NCBI RefSeq assembly: GCF_025499605.1
Contig: NZ_JAFMVC010000001.1
Coordinates: forward strand, 62,001 to 126,000
Length of the DNA: 64,000 nt
Reading direction: 5' to 3'
Source of the DNA: Carboxylicivirga litoralis
GTDB lineage: Bacteria; Bacteroidota; Bacteroidia; Bacteroidales; Marinilabiliaceae
Shown here piece by piece: positions 9,630-19,060 of this stretch. Numbering within the stretch: position 1 is the first letter of the stretch; each line of letters begins with the position of its first letter. The notes below the pieces were generated by a model, which ran no database searches, was not told the DNA's origin, and saw only the letters and a list, made by a program, of their open reading frames with translations. A program made the position numbers and the translations under genes.

Positions 9630-11414
9630 ATGAATATTCATATCGTCAGAAATATGTCCATAAGAATTCGGTTAATTATCGGGTTTTCTATCATGGTTGC
9701 ATGCGTTGCCATGGTTGGCTCAATTGGAAGAGGTGGCATAAAAAATGTGCAAAACATTGTTGAAATAGCTAACCATTTTAAACAAGGACAAGATTACCTA
9801 TTGAACGCCAGAATAGCAGTCCTGTACTACATGAAGTTTAATGATGAATCAAAGGTTAGTACTGCCCTGACTCAACTATCAGAGGCTATGCATCAAATAG
9901 CTTCGGCTGATAGTCTACAAGCTATTAATCAGCAAAAATCAGACTCATTGTCGAATGCCATCTCGAATTACTCAAACTATTTGAAGAAATACGCTCAAGT
10001 AGAAAAGAATAAGAAAACAACGCGTACAAACTGGTCAAAAGTGGGAAGCAAAGTGGGGGCTTTAATCTCCTATGACAGAAACATTAATCAATACAACACA
10101 CTATCTAAAGATATTTTTTATGCTCATAGTCAGGTAAGGATAGCTGCCTGGGAATTTGTTTCTGATCCAATTGATCAAGAAGGCCAAATAAATATATCTG
10201 CCGTTCAAAAAGTTAACTCCAGAATTGAGAAACTTATGCGGGTTCTTGATAGAGCCAGTGAAAAGTATAGCAAAGAAACCGTCGCATCTATTAATAAAAT
10301 AAAGGATGGCTACAATGACTATCAGAAGGCATTCGAATCATTTGTGGCTGATAATATTGAACAAGGCAAACAGCTAAGAGCCATGCAAACCTCGGGTGCT
10401 GATGTGGCTACATTGAGCAGCACCATTATTTCGGAAGTAAACGCAGAAGAACAAAGAGTCATCAGCTCTGCCTCTTTTTGGATTACTACATTGCTTATCA
10501 TCGCCATGGCAATTGGCGTTATCATTACCCGAATTATCAGCCAAAGCATTATTAAACCTGTTAATAAAGGGCTTTATCTGGCTGAATCATTGGCCAAAGG
10601 TGAATTGTACCATTCCATCGAATCCTCAGGGCGGGATGAGATAAGCCGCCTTATGAACGCACTAAAACAAATGAACCTCAAGTTACGTGAAGTAGTAAGT
10701 GAAATAAGTACAGGCGCCAACCAGTTAAACCACGCCAGCGAGCAACTCAATATCAGTTCACAAGAATTAACGCAAGGTGCCAGTGAACAGGCTGCCTCTT
10801 TAGAAGAAGTATCGACCACAATGGAAGAAATGGTGGCCAATATTGAGCAAAGTAACGCCAATGCCGGAACAAGTGAGGCTCACTCAAACCAGGCTCTTGA
10901 AGGTATTAAGATAACGGCCAATGAATCAGAAAAAGCGAACAAGGCGAATAAGTTAATTACCGAAAAAATAGCGATGATTGAGGAAATAGCAATGCAAACC
11001 AACATCCTGGCTCTTAATGCATCGGTTGAGGCAGCTCGGGCAGGGGAACATGGTCGGGGGTTTGCAGTGGTTGCAGGCGAAGTGCGTAAACTGGCCGAAC
11101 GAAGCCAGGACACAGCCGCTGAGATTGTGCGGGCAGCTCATGAAAGTAATGCACTATCTGAAAACTCAAGTGAACTGCTGAATCAAATGCTGCCAAGCAT
11201 TGATAACTCCAACAATCTGATGAAAGAAATTTCTTCAGCGACACGAGAACAGAGAGATGCTGTTCAGCAAATCAATGCAGCGATTCAGCAACTAAACCAA
11301 ACCACGCAACTGAATGCTTCAAGTAGTGAAGAAATAGCAGGAAATGCTGAAGAACTCAATTCTCAGGCATCACAACTAAAAGAATTAATTCATTTTTTCA
11401 AATTGGATGATTAA
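9630..11414 (+). CDS. Methyl-accepting chemotaxis protein
   Basis: A 594-residue membrane chemoreceptor. TM1 is at about 13-31, followed by a long all-helical periplasmic sensor (about 32-282; its length would suit a helical bimodular type domain). TM2 is at about 283-303, a HAMP domain at about 304-357, and the signalling domain covers the rest. The hairpin tip that binds CheA/CheW is at about 450-490 ([38 protein letters not shown]). No C-terminal CheR-binding pentapeptide is seen; the protein ends HFFKLDD. No other che genes are in the window, so it is an orphan receptor here. The ligand is unknown. Confidence 0.95.
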   Translation: MNIHIVRNMSIRIRLIIGFSIMVACVAMVGSIGRGGIKNVQNIVEIANHFKQGQDYLLNARIAVLYYMKFNDESKVSTALTQLSEAMHQIASADSLQAINQQKSDSLSNAISNYSNYLKKYAQVEKNKKTTRTNWSKVGSKVGALISYDRNINQYNTLSKDIFYAHSQVRIAAWEFVSDPIDQEGQINISAVQKVNSRIEKLMRVLDRASEKYSKETVASINKIKDGYNDYQKAFESFVADNIEQGKQLRAMQTSGADVATLSSTIISEVNAEEQRVISSASFWITTLLIIAMAIGVIITRIISQSIIKPVNKGLYLAESLAKGELYHSIESSGRDEISRLMNALKQMNLKLREVVSEISTGANQLNHASEQLNISSQELTQGASEQAASLEEVSTTMEEMVANIEQSNANAGTSEAHSNQALEGIKITANESEKANKANKLITEKIAMIEEIAMQTNILALNASVEAARAGEHGRGFAVVAGEVRKLAERSQDTAAEIVRAAHESNALSENSSELLNQMLPSIDNSNNLMKEISSATREQRDAVQQINAAIQQLNQTTQLNASSSEEIAGNAEELNSQASQLKELIHFFKLDD

Positions 11415-11434
11415 CTAACAATTCAACATCTATG

Positions 11435-11469
11435 AAAAAGGCTCTAACCAAACGAGGTCAGAGCCTTTA
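11435..11469. terminator. Bidirectional terminator between the chemoreceptor gene and the efflux operon
   Basis: AAAGGCTCTAACC and GGTCAGAGCCTTT form a 13-bp stem with one mismatch, 20 bp after the chemoreceptor stop. The minus strand has five T after the stem, so it can also end the efflux operon, which converges on it. Confidence 0.8.
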
Positions 11470-11531
11470 TCATTCACAAACAAAAAATATAGAAAACAAG
11501 CATTCAATTGCCAATCACAACTGAACACAAT

Positions 11532-11717
11532 CTATTTAGGCACACCTAACTTTGTCAATATATCCGTCATTAAGCACCATTTGGTAATAGATGACTGAAT
11601 AAGGTTAACCCCCACAAATCCGGCAAGGAATAGCCAGTTGATATTGACATATACGGCCAACAAAATGCTTATCAGCACAAATGTTCCGGCCACAGCTCTA
11701 ACAATTCTTTCTTGCAT
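11532..11717 (-). CDS. DUF2892-type small membrane protein
   Basis: A 61-residue protein with two hydrophobic segments (about 10-27 and 28-45) starting MQERIVRAVAG and ending DILTKLGVPK, matching the YgaP-like inner-membrane domain family (DUF2892). A longer frame starting at 11774 would overlap the upstream gene by 41 bp; the ATG at 11717, 16 bp after the preceding stop, is preferred. The function of the family is not established; members often lie next to rhodanese, sulphide or efflux genes. It is the last gene of the RND efflux operon. Confidence 0.75.
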   Translation of the reverse strand: MQERIVRAVAGTFVLISILLAVYVNINWLFLAGFVGVNLIQSSITKWCLMTDILTKLGVPK

Positions 11718-11733
11718 AGTTATATTGTTTTGA

Positions 11734-12042
11734 TTATTGTACAACTCCTTTTTCAACATCAATAACATAAGCATTGATGTTACATTGAGGCATCTCTGCC
11801 TTGCATTGCATCAATTTTTCCAGAAGGCTATCGGCCTGCTCATCGCCAATAAACGAGATAAATGCAATATTATCCACGCCCATAGTTCGCTGACCAAACC
11901 AGTTACCAAGACGATGTTGCTTCTCAAGCTTTTTCATGCCTTTCATCTCAATCTCGTTATAAAACGAAACCTTGTGTTCGCTAAAAAATTCCTGCAAACG
12001 CTCTCTGTATTCTGCCACTGCAATGGCTATTAATAGTTTCAT
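11734..12042 (-). CDS. PII-like/CutA-fold small protein linked to RND efflux
   Basis: A 102-residue cytosolic protein that starts with a beta strand (MKLLIAIAVAEY) and ends NINAYVIDVEKGVV, with the alternating pattern expected of a ferredoxin-like PII/CutA fold. A GTG 21 bp upstream is in frame, but the ATG at 12042 begins exactly at the core strand. Proteobacterial heavy-metal RND pumps often have an adjacent PII-like DUF3240 protein with a similar ending, so this may be the Bacteroidota counterpart, sensing substrate or tuning the pump. Two cysteines (in MQCKAEMPQC) could bind metal. Family assignment is by pattern only. Confidence 0.6.
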   Translation of the reverse strand: MKLLIAIAVAEYRERLQEFFSEHKVSFYNEIEMKGMKKLEKQHRLGNWFGQRTMGVDNIAFISFIGDEQADSLLEKLMQCKAEMPQCNINAYVIDVEKGVVQ

Positions 12043-12071
12043 ATTTTCTAGTGCTATGTGCACGGAGCACT

Positions 12072-15000
12072 TTAATTACTTATTTCTGATTCTTCTAATA
12101 TTTCTACATGAGTGGCTGATTCATCTATCCTTTCACTTTCTGACGCCGATTCATATTTCTTACGCTCAGTCATGTAGTAAATCAATGGCACAATTAGGAG
12201 GGTCAATACGGTTGAAGCGATAGTTCCTCCCATCAATGAGATAGCGAGTCCCTGAAAAATTGGGTCGAACAAAATAACAACGGCACCAATCACTACTGTA
12301 CCTGCAGTTAAAAGAATTGGTGTTGTACGCACAGCTCCTGCTTCAATAACCGCTTCGCGCAAAGGAACTCCTTCATTGAGTCGGATATTCACAAAATCGA
12401 TAAGCAGTATGGAGTTTCGCACCATTATACCTGCCAGGGCAATCATACCAATCATTGATGTTGCTGTAAAGAATGCATTCAGCATCCAGTGTCCCAGAAC
12501 AATACCAACCAAAGACAATGGAATAGCCACCATCATTACAAAAGGCACTTTTAGGTTTTGGAACCAACCAACAATCAGCATATAAATGATAACCAGCACC
12601 ACTGCAAATGCAGTACCTAAATCACGGAATACTTCATAAGTAATCTGCCATTCTCCGTCCCATTTCAATCCAAAATTATTTTCAACGAAAGGCTGCCCAT
12701 TGTAAAACTCCTCAATACTATAACCTTCGGGTAGTTGTATTTCATCCATGCGTTCGCTCATATCAAGAATAGCATAAACAGGACTCTCCAACTCACCAGC
12801 CACATCGGCAGTCACATAAACCACCTGCTTCTGGTTCTTTCTGAAAATACTCGTCAGCCTAACTTCTTCAGTAATATTAACCAAATCACCAATAACAACC
12901 ATCTCACCGCTTTGCGACTTAATGCTAAGTTTTTTCAGGTCATCAATACTGGTTCGTTTACTTTCGTCTAAGCGCAATGTAATACCAACCTGCTGATGGT
13001 CTTTTTCGGCATACAGCTGTGACACCTGAGAGCCTCGCAAAGCCATGTTTAAAGCCTGTATAATTTGCTGTGGTGCGACACCGGCCAACATGGCCTTTTC
13101 TTTATCTACATCAAAGTGATATTCCACCTGATCATCTTCCATCATCCAGTCTACATCTACCACGCTTTCGGTATCGGCAAATAAACCTTTCACCTGCGAT
13201 GCGACTGCTTTCTGTGCTTCGTAATCCGGACCGTAAATCTCAGCTACTAATGTTGACATTACAGGAGGTCCAGGAGGCACTTCCACCACCTTCACATTGG
13301 CATTAAACTTACTACCAATCAACTGCAAGCCAGGACGCAATTCTTTCGCAATGTCGTGCGACTGTAAATCGCGCTCTTTCTTCGACACCAAATTCACCTG
13401 AATATCGGCCACATTTGAACCACGACGTAAATCGTAATGACGTACCAAACCATTAAAGTTAATTGGTGCCGATGTACCCACATAAGTCTGGTAATTAGTT
13501 ACTAACTCATGACCTTTCAGGTAGGCAGCCAATTCTTTGGTTACATTGGCTGTTTCTTCCAAGGTTGTACCTTCAGGCATATCAACTACTACCTGAAACT
13601 CATTCTTGTTATCAAAAGGCAGAATTTTTACTGTCACCACTTTGAACAGGAACAAACTGGCCGAACCAAATAACAGAACTGTAACGCCAATAATAAATAC
13701 CCAACGTTTCGTTGAATTTTCAATCATCGGACGCATGGTTTTATCATATAGCTTGTATATTAAAGTCTTCTCAAGCGAGTAGTCTTTCTCTTTGTCTTCG
13801 TCCTTGCCCTCAGTCTTTAATAAACGATAAGCCAACCATGGAGTTATCATTAATGCAACCAATAAGGAGAATATCATTGCGATAGAAGCACCAATTGGCA
13901 TGGGGCTCATATAAGGTCCCATCATACCCGACACAAAAACCATTGGAATTACTGCTGCAATCACGGTGAAGGTGGCCAAAATAGTTGGGTTACCCACTTC
14001 ATCGATGGAACGCAGGGCTGCCTGCCAAAATGGCAACTGCTTCATCTTAAAGTGACGGTGCATGTTTTCGGCAATAATAATGGAATCATCAACCACAATA
14101 CCCGTTACAAATACCAATGCAAATAAGGTAATACGATTAAGGGTGTAATCCATGAAATAGTAGCTAAACATGGTCAAAGCAAAAGTAATTGGCACTGAGA
14201 TAAACACAACCAATCCGCCTCTCCAGCCCATGGCTAACATCACTACAAATGTTACTGCCACGATAGCGCCTAACAAGTGCATCAACAACTCACCTACCTT
14301 ATCTGAAGCCGTTTCTCCGTAGTTACGCGTCACTTCCACCTGAATATCAGCAGGCACCAGCTCTTCGCGCAATACATCAATTTTTTCAGTAATTTGCTCG
14401 GCCAGACGCATGGCATCAGCTCCACGGCGCTTTGCAACTGAAATCGTTACAGCCGGGTATTCACTCTGATAAGTTTCTTTATTCTCACTGGCTGTTCCAT
14501 AGCCAAAAGCCACATACGAATTGGGCAACTCAGGCCCATCCTCAACTACAGCCACCTGATGCAAATACACCGGCGACTGCTGATGAACGCCAATCACCAA
14601 ATTAGCGACCTCATCTACATTCTCAAAGAATTTACCGGTTTGTACTGAATACTCCGTATTACTTTTATTAAAACTACCCGCTGAAACCTGCTGATTAGCA
14701 GCTTGCATTTGTTGTGTAATCAACAAAGGATCAACATTAAAAGCAGCCATTTTATCACGCTTCAGAACCACCTGAATTTCACGATTACGTCCACCAATAA
14801 CCTTGGTTTCTGACACATCGGTAATTTTCTCTATTTCAGATGTTAATTCCTGTGCTACACGTTTAAGCTGAAAATCGTCGTAATTCTCGCTCCAAAGCGT
14901 CAATCCCATAACGGGCACATCATCAATGGATCGTGTTTTTACCAATGGCAGGGTAACGCCAGCCGGCATCTGATCCATATTTTTCATGATTTCGTTGTAT

Positions 15001-15338
15001 AGCTTTACCAGGCTTCGTTCAATATCTTCGCCCACATAAAACTGAACAATCAACATGGCCTGCTCATTCAACGATTGTGAATAAACATATTCAACACCTT
15101 TTACATTGGAGATTACTTTCTCGATAGGTGTTACTATTTTCGATTCTATTTCTTTTGGACTGGCTCCCGGGTAGCCGATAAAAATATCGGCTATGGGAAC
15201 ATCAATCTGCGGTTCCTCTTCTCGAGGTGTTAAGTATGAACTGTACACACCAATGATCATAAAAGCGACCATTAATAGGGGTGTCAGCTTTGATTTTATA
15301 AACATCCGGGCTAACGTCCCGGCAAATCCTGTTTTCAT
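12072..15338 (-). CDS. RND efflux transporter, inner-membrane permease
   Basis: A 1088-residue AcrB/HAE1-like proton-driven pump, close to the usual length. TM1 (about 18-37) is followed by the porter domain, TM2-TM6, a second porter half and TM7-TM12. TM4 holds the proton-relay pair in GIVVDDSIIIAENMHRHF (Asp-Asp conserved). In the TM10 relay, where AcrB has a Lys (AKNAILIVEF-type), this protein has Arg (GIMVRNSILLIDF). It works with the adaptor and the TolC-like channel encoded just upstream in the same operon. Substrate class (drug, metal or metabolite) cannot be read from the sequence; the PII-like neighbour hints at metals. Confidence 0.95.
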   Translation of the reverse strand: MKTGFAGTLARMFIKSKLTPLLMVAFMIIGVYSSYLTPREEEPQIDVPIADIFIGYPGASPKEIESKIVTPIEKVISNVKGVEYVYSQSLNEQAMLIVQFYVGEDIERSLVKLYNEIMKNMDQMPAGVTLPLVKTRSIDDVPVMGLTLWSENYDDFQLKRVAQELTSEIEKITDVSETKVIGGRNREIQVVLKRDKMAAFNVDPLLITQQMQAANQQVSAGSFNKSNTEYSVQTGKFFENVDEVANLVIGVHQQSPVYLHQVAVVEDGPELPNSYVAFGYGTASENKETYQSEYPAVTISVAKRRGADAMRLAEQITEKIDVLREELVPADIQVEVTRNYGETASDKVGELLMHLLGAIVAVTFVVMLAMGWRGGLVVFISVPITFALTMFSYYFMDYTLNRITLFALVFVTGIVVDDSIIIAENMHRHFKMKQLPFWQAALRSIDEVGNPTILATFTVIAAVIPMVFVSGMMGPYMSPMPIGASIAMIFSLLVALMITPWLAYRLLKTEGKDEDKEKDYSLEKTLIYKLYDKTMRPMIENSTKRWVFIIGVTVLLFGSASLFLFKVVTVKILPFDNKNEFQVVVDMPEGTTLEETANVTKELAAYLKGHELVTNYQTYVGTSAPINFNGLVRHYDLRRGSNVADIQVNLVSKKERDLQSHDIAKELRPGLQLIGSKFNANVKVVEVPPGPPVMSTLVAEIYGPDYEAQKAVASQVKGLFADTESVVDVDWMMEDDQVEYHFDVDKEKAMLAGVAPQQIIQALNMALRGSQVSQLYAEKDHQQVGITLRLDESKRTSIDDLKKLSIKSQSGEMVVIGDLVNITEEVRLTSIFRKNQKQVVYVTADVAGELESPVYAILDMSERMDEIQLPEGYSIEEFYNGQPFVENNFGLKWDGEWQITYEVFRDLGTAFAVVLVIIYMLIVGWFQNLKVPFVMMVAIPLSLVGIVLGHWMLNAFFTATSMIGMIALAGIMVRNSILLIDFVNIRLNEGVPLREAVIEAGAVRTTPILLTAGTVVIGAVVILFDPIFQGLAISLMGGTIASTVLTLLIVPLIYYMTERKKYESASESERIDESATHVEILEESEISN

Positions 15339-15365
15339 AATGCTAAGATTTTTTGATTGGGAACA

Positions 15366-16442
15366 TTAGTTTAATTGTAATGGAGCACCGTCGTACAAGC
15401 GTCCTTCGGCAGATACAACCACCTGGTTGCCTGCGTTAAGGCCCGACAATACTTCAATTTTATCGCCATAGGTTTTTCCTAAACGCACCCAGCGAAGCAA
15501 AGCCTGATTCGACTGACTAACAGTCCATAAACCTTTAAGCTGACCGCGTTCAACAATCGATGAAGTGGCCACCAACAGCTTTTTCTCTTCGCCTTTCAAA
15601 TGCTTCACATTCGCAAAAACACCACTTCGAATCGCACTTTCTTGCTTAGCATTAGGATTCAAACTGATGCGAGCATCAAACTGCGAACCTGAGAAACGGC
15701 TTGATGGACTAATGCGCGCCACTGTGCCTTTGATTGGCTCTTTACAGGCATCAATCATTACCTCAACAGCATCACCTTTCTCTAATTGATAGATATTCGA
15801 TTCCGGAATTTTAGCATCCACTTCAAATAAGCCTGGTGCTTCAATTGCCAGTAATGGCATTCCCGGATTCGCCATATCACCACTATCGACAAAGCGTTGT
15901 GTGATAACGCCATTATAAGGTGCACGGATATTAGCATACGACAACATCTCATCCACCTCATCTTTAGCTTTTTGAGCAGCTTCCAACTGAGCTCTTGTCA
16001 TTTCATAATGCACAGTAATATCATCCAGCTCTTTTTGCGTGGCGCTATTACTGGCTTTTAAAGCCTGGATGCGTTGATAATCGTCTTTGGCATGTTTATA
16101 GGCAGCCTCGGCCTGAATAATATTGGCCTCAACCTGCTTTTGCTTGGCTTGAATATCATTGCTTCGTATTGAAATTAACAGTTGTCCTTTTTGAACGGCA
16201 TCACCTTCATGCACTAGCACCTGGCTTATTTGCCCCATGATGCGTGTACTTAAAGTTGATTGATTGACTGATGAGACAGTACCTGTATAATGATATTTTT
16301 TGGGCACTGTTGTTAACTCTACAACTTGTGCATTGGCCTTAACAGCCTGCTTATGACTTTTTGTTTGCGAAGAAGCTCCTCCACAAGCTTGTGTTAAATA
16401 GGCTATTGCCAATGCAGCTATGGATAATTTTAACGTTTTCAT
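15366..16442 (-). CDS. RND efflux adaptor (membrane fusion lipoprotein)
   Basis: A 358-residue periplasmic adaptor anchored by lipid: the signal ends in the lipobox LTQAC (Cys20). It has the HlyD/AcrA layout: a barrel-sandwich (lipoyl) half (LSTRIMGQISQVLVHEGDAV), a coiled-coil hairpin (about 95-165), the second lipoyl half (ANIRAPYNGVI), then beta-barrel and membrane-proximal domains. It bridges the pump and the TolC-like channel. It lies 36 bp after the TolC gene and 27 bp before the pump gene. A second Cys near residue 230 is unremarkable. Confidence 0.94.
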   Translation of the reverse strand: MKTLKLSIAALAIAYLTQACGGASSQTKSHKQAVKANAQVVELTTVPKKYHYTGTVSSVNQSTLSTRIMGQISQVLVHEGDAVQKGQLLISIRSNDIQAKQKQVEANIIQAEAAYKHAKDDYQRIQALKASNSATQKELDDITVHYEMTRAQLEAAQKAKDEVDEMLSYANIRAPYNGVITQRFVDSGDMANPGMPLLAIEAPGLFEVDAKIPESNIYQLEKGDAVEVMIDACKEPIKGTVARISPSSRFSGSQFDARISLNPNAKQESAIRSGVFANVKHLKGEEKKLLVATSSIVERGQLKGLWTVSQSNQALLRWVRLGKTYGDKIEVLSGLNAGNQVVVSAEGRLYDGAPLQLN

Positions 16443-16478
16443 TTTATACTATTTTTTGTTTTTCTCGAATGATTTGAA

Positions 16479-17816
16479 CTAATTCTGGTTGGACTCAGAT
16501 GCCAGTAATTGATATTTAAACACTGCCACATTAAAGTTATAGATGGCATTCAGTTTCTTTAAAACACTCTCTTCAGCTTTGGTTTCAGCCATCAATAGGT
16601 CCGAGGTCTTTTCCAATCCCTGGTTGTAGCGATTCGTCCTAATCCGAAGCGATTCAAGGGCTTCTTCAGCTGCCATTTTATAGGTTATCATCTGACTCTC
16701 GGCCACAGCAATAGCCCGCGTTGCTTTCGAAAGCTCCATATTTTCTTTTTCAACATAGTCCTGATAAGCTATCTGGGCTTTATTGTAATAGGCTTTCGTC
16801 TGGTTGTATTTGCCAAGGTTACGGCCTCCATTAAAAATTCGCCACTGCAACTTAATGCCAACCATGTAACTATCAGCACCAAAGCCACCAAAATCAGAAT
16901 CGTATAAATTATAAGCTCCAAAAGCATTTACTCGTGGCGCAAATTTGTACAGGTCACTCTTTGTCATTTTCTTTTGAGCATCTAAACCGTGCTGCATCGC
17001 CAAGATATCTGAGCGATTTAATATGGTGGTGGCATTGTTAAAAGTAAATGGAACCTGAGTGATCGAATCACTAACCTGTATTGGTAATGTAATATCGCGT
17101 CCAATCATAAAATTCAGCATCTCGCTCACATTCTTCACTTGATTCTCTGCTTCTTGCACCATAGCAATCTGCTCATACTGACGAACCCTTACTGCCATTA
17201 CATCAGCTTCTTTTAAATAGCCTTGTTGCAAATTATCCTCAGCCATTTTTAAATAGGAGTCGGTGGCGGCTTGCGCTTTCTTCATCACCTCCACCCTATT
17301 TTGAGCTAATTGCAAACCATAATATGTTTGCTTTACCAAAAAAGCGATATGCTCTTTAGTGTACTCCGTTTTCTTTTCGGTAGCTTTCAATTGGCTGCTT
17401 GCTGCACCTTTCCCGGCCCATGCATCCACATTAATCAAAGGTTGTTCAACCATCACCTGAGTGGCAAAATGATTGGTTTGCCCGGGCGAATTAATGACAG
17501 TTGGATCAAAATCGGCCATCGTCACTCCTTGTTGCTGTAACTTAAATCCAAAAGCATACAACGGATCATTTGAAGTGGTATATCCACTTGAAAGCTCAAC
17601 TGATGGTAAAAATGCTGCCAATGCTTGTTGATTACCTGCTTTTGCAGCCTCTACATCAGCTAAAGCTTTTTGCACTTCTCTATTGTTTTCTGAAGCCAAT
17701 TGCAAGGCCTCATTTAGCGAAAACACGGCATCACTCGTTCCTTCCTGAGCGTGCGATAGGTAGCCTGCCAGTGCAAAGCAGACTATCAATACATGTTTAA
17801 AAAGTGTTCTGTTCAT
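16479..17816 (-). CDS. TolC-family outer-membrane efflux channel
   Basis: A 445-residue outer-membrane factor with signal peptide (cleavage after about SHAQ, residue 24) and the two repeated OEP domains, rich in long helices (LNEALQLASENNREVQKALA at the start; KATRAIAVAESQMITYKM later). It forms the trimeric exit duct for the RND pump. It is the first gene of the five-gene efflux operon and carries the promoter and candidate operator upstream. Confidence 0.94.
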   Translation of the reverse strand: MNRTLFKHVLIVCFALAGYLSHAQEGTSDAVFSLNEALQLASENNREVQKALADVEAAKAGNQQALAAFLPSVELSSGYTTSNDPLYAFGFKLQQQGVTMADFDPTVINSPGQTNHFATQVMVEQPLINVDAWAGKGAASSQLKATEKKTEYTKEHIAFLVKQTYYGLQLAQNRVEVMKKAQAATDSYLKMAEDNLQQGYLKEADVMAVRVRQYEQIAMVQEAENQVKNVSEMLNFMIGRDITLPIQVSDSITQVPFTFNNATTILNRSDILAMQHGLDAQKKMTKSDLYKFAPRVNAFGAYNLYDSDFGGFGADSYMVGIKLQWRIFNGGRNLGKYNQTKAYYNKAQIAYQDYVEKENMELSKATRAIAVAESQMITYKMAAEEALESLRIRTNRYNQGLEKTSDLLMAETKAEESVLKKLNAIYNFNVAVFKYQLLASESNQN

Positions 17817-17868
17817 ATTTAATGTTTGTTTTTTCCTTTTTGATTAATCTCTCGATTAATTTTCATTG

Positions 17869-17900
17869 CAAACATATATCTATTTTTCTACATATGCAAC
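17869..17900 (-). promoter_or_regulatory. Promoter of the efflux operon
   Basis: On the minus strand the -7 box TATGTTTG (17876-17869) matches TAnnTTTG exactly. About 20 bp upstream GTTG (17900-17897) is a one-mismatch -33 box. Transcription should begin about 45 bp before the TolC ATG. Confidence 0.65.
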
Positions 17901-17905
17901 TTTCT

Positions 17906-17929
17906 AGATGTATAGATATTTACACATCT
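17906..17929. promoter_or_regulatory. Candidate operator upstream of the efflux promoter
   Basis: A 24-bp near-palindrome with 12-bp arms, 10 of 12 positions paired, beginning AGATGTATAGAT and ending ACACATCT. Related ACATAT/TCTA pieces lie between it and the -7 box. The position, just upstream of -33, could hold an activator, or a repressor of the MarR/TetR type; no regulator gene is adjacent. Confidence 0.4.
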
Positions 17930-18117
17930 GCTACCTCATTGATTACACATTCATTAAAACACTCTATTTTAAGATGTTAAACTCTTTTAATTTATATCAT
18001 ACGAATGTTCCTAAGAAAAAATCTTGTTTTATTTACGATAAAAACAACCTTATCAGATGATAATAACTTCTTACTTGAGTGGTATTTTAACTATCTTTGC
18101 AACCTTATTTATAGTTT
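17930..18117. other. Divergent intergenic region, AT-rich
   Basis: Beyond the operator there is no gene. A plus-strand -7 box TATCTTTG (18092-18099) lies 18 bp before the cvfB-like ATG, implying a very short leader; no clear -33 TTTG was seen at the right distance. Confidence 0.5.
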
Positions 18118-18948
18118 ATGTTAGGCAAATACAATACATTAAAAGTCATTAAGGAAGTTGAGTTTGGAGTTTATCTCGATGGAGGTGAAGAATTCGGTGA
18201 AATATTATTGCCCATTCGATATGTTCCGCCGACATTAAAACCTGAGGATGAAATTGAAGTATTCATCTACCTCGATTCTGAAGATAGAATTATTGCAACG
18301 ACTGAAGAACCGTATGCTATTGTTGGCGAATTTGCCTACATGGAAGCGGTTTCGGTAAATAAAACAGGTGCTTTCCTGGATTGGGGACTAATGAAGGACT
18401 TATTGGTTCCGTACCGCGAACAGGCTGAGCGCATGAAAGAAGGCGAAAAATATGTGGTTTACATTTACCTCGATGATGAAAGTCGTCGTATTGTAGCAAC
18501 ATCGAAGCTTAACTCGGTACTCGACAACCTGATGCCTGAATATGAAGAAGGTGAAGAAGTTGATCTGATGGTGATTGACAAAACTGATTTAGGCTATAAA
18601 GTAGCAGTTAACAATTCTCATTCAGGCATGCTCTATCATAATGAGCTGTTTAAGCCCATAAAAATTGGTGACAAGTGCAAAGGCTTTATTAAGAAAGTGC
18701 GCGAAGACGATAAGCTGGATATCACACTTGAAAAACCAGGCTATGAAAAGATAGATGGTCTTGCCGGTGAAATTCTTGAAAAACTAAAAACAAAAGGCGG
18801 ACAATTAGACGTTTCAGACAAAAGCCCTGCAGAACTGATTTACAAAGTTTTTGGCACCAGCAAAAAGAATTTCAAAAAAGCCATTGGCACCTTGTATAAG
18901 CAACGAATTATCGAAATCACAAAAGACAATATTAAACTACTGAAATAA
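18118..18948 (+). CDS. cvfB: CvfB-like S1 RNA-binding protein
   Basis: A 276-residue cytosolic protein of the CvfB/YitL family: tandem S1-type OB folds (about 1-60, 65-130 and 145-205, with GAFLDWGLMKDLLVPYREQ typical of the second) and a C-terminal winged helix (about 225-275, SPAELIYKVFGTSKKNFKKA). In firmicutes CvfB binds RNA and influences virulence and RNA turnover. In Bacteroidota the role is not established. It stands alone, divergent from the efflux operon. Confidence 0.9.
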   Translation: MLGKYNTLKVIKEVEFGVYLDGGEEFGEILLPIRYVPPTLKPEDEIEVFIYLDSEDRIIATTEEPYAIVGEFAYMEAVSVNKTGAFLDWGLMKDLLVPYREQAERMKEGEKYVVYIYLDDESRRIVATSKLNSVLDNLMPEYEEGEEVDLMVIDKTDLGYKVAVNNSHSGMLYHNELFKPIKIGDKCKGFIKKVREDDKLDITLEKPGYEKIDGLAGEILEKLKTKGGQLDVSDKSPAELIYKVFGTSKKNFKKAIGTLYKQRIIEITKDNIKLLK

Positions 18949-19060
18949 TTTTTTAACCGATTCTGCCGGTTATCACAGCATTCAAATCACACAAAAATCA
19001 ACATGTTGAATTCATCTGCATCATCTCCGATGGTGTTAGAAGTGTATTGTGTCATTTGAA

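Noticed and set aside
10322-11244. Minus-strand frames within the chemoreceptor gene
   Set aside because: They overlap a full-length, well-supported gene and match no family.
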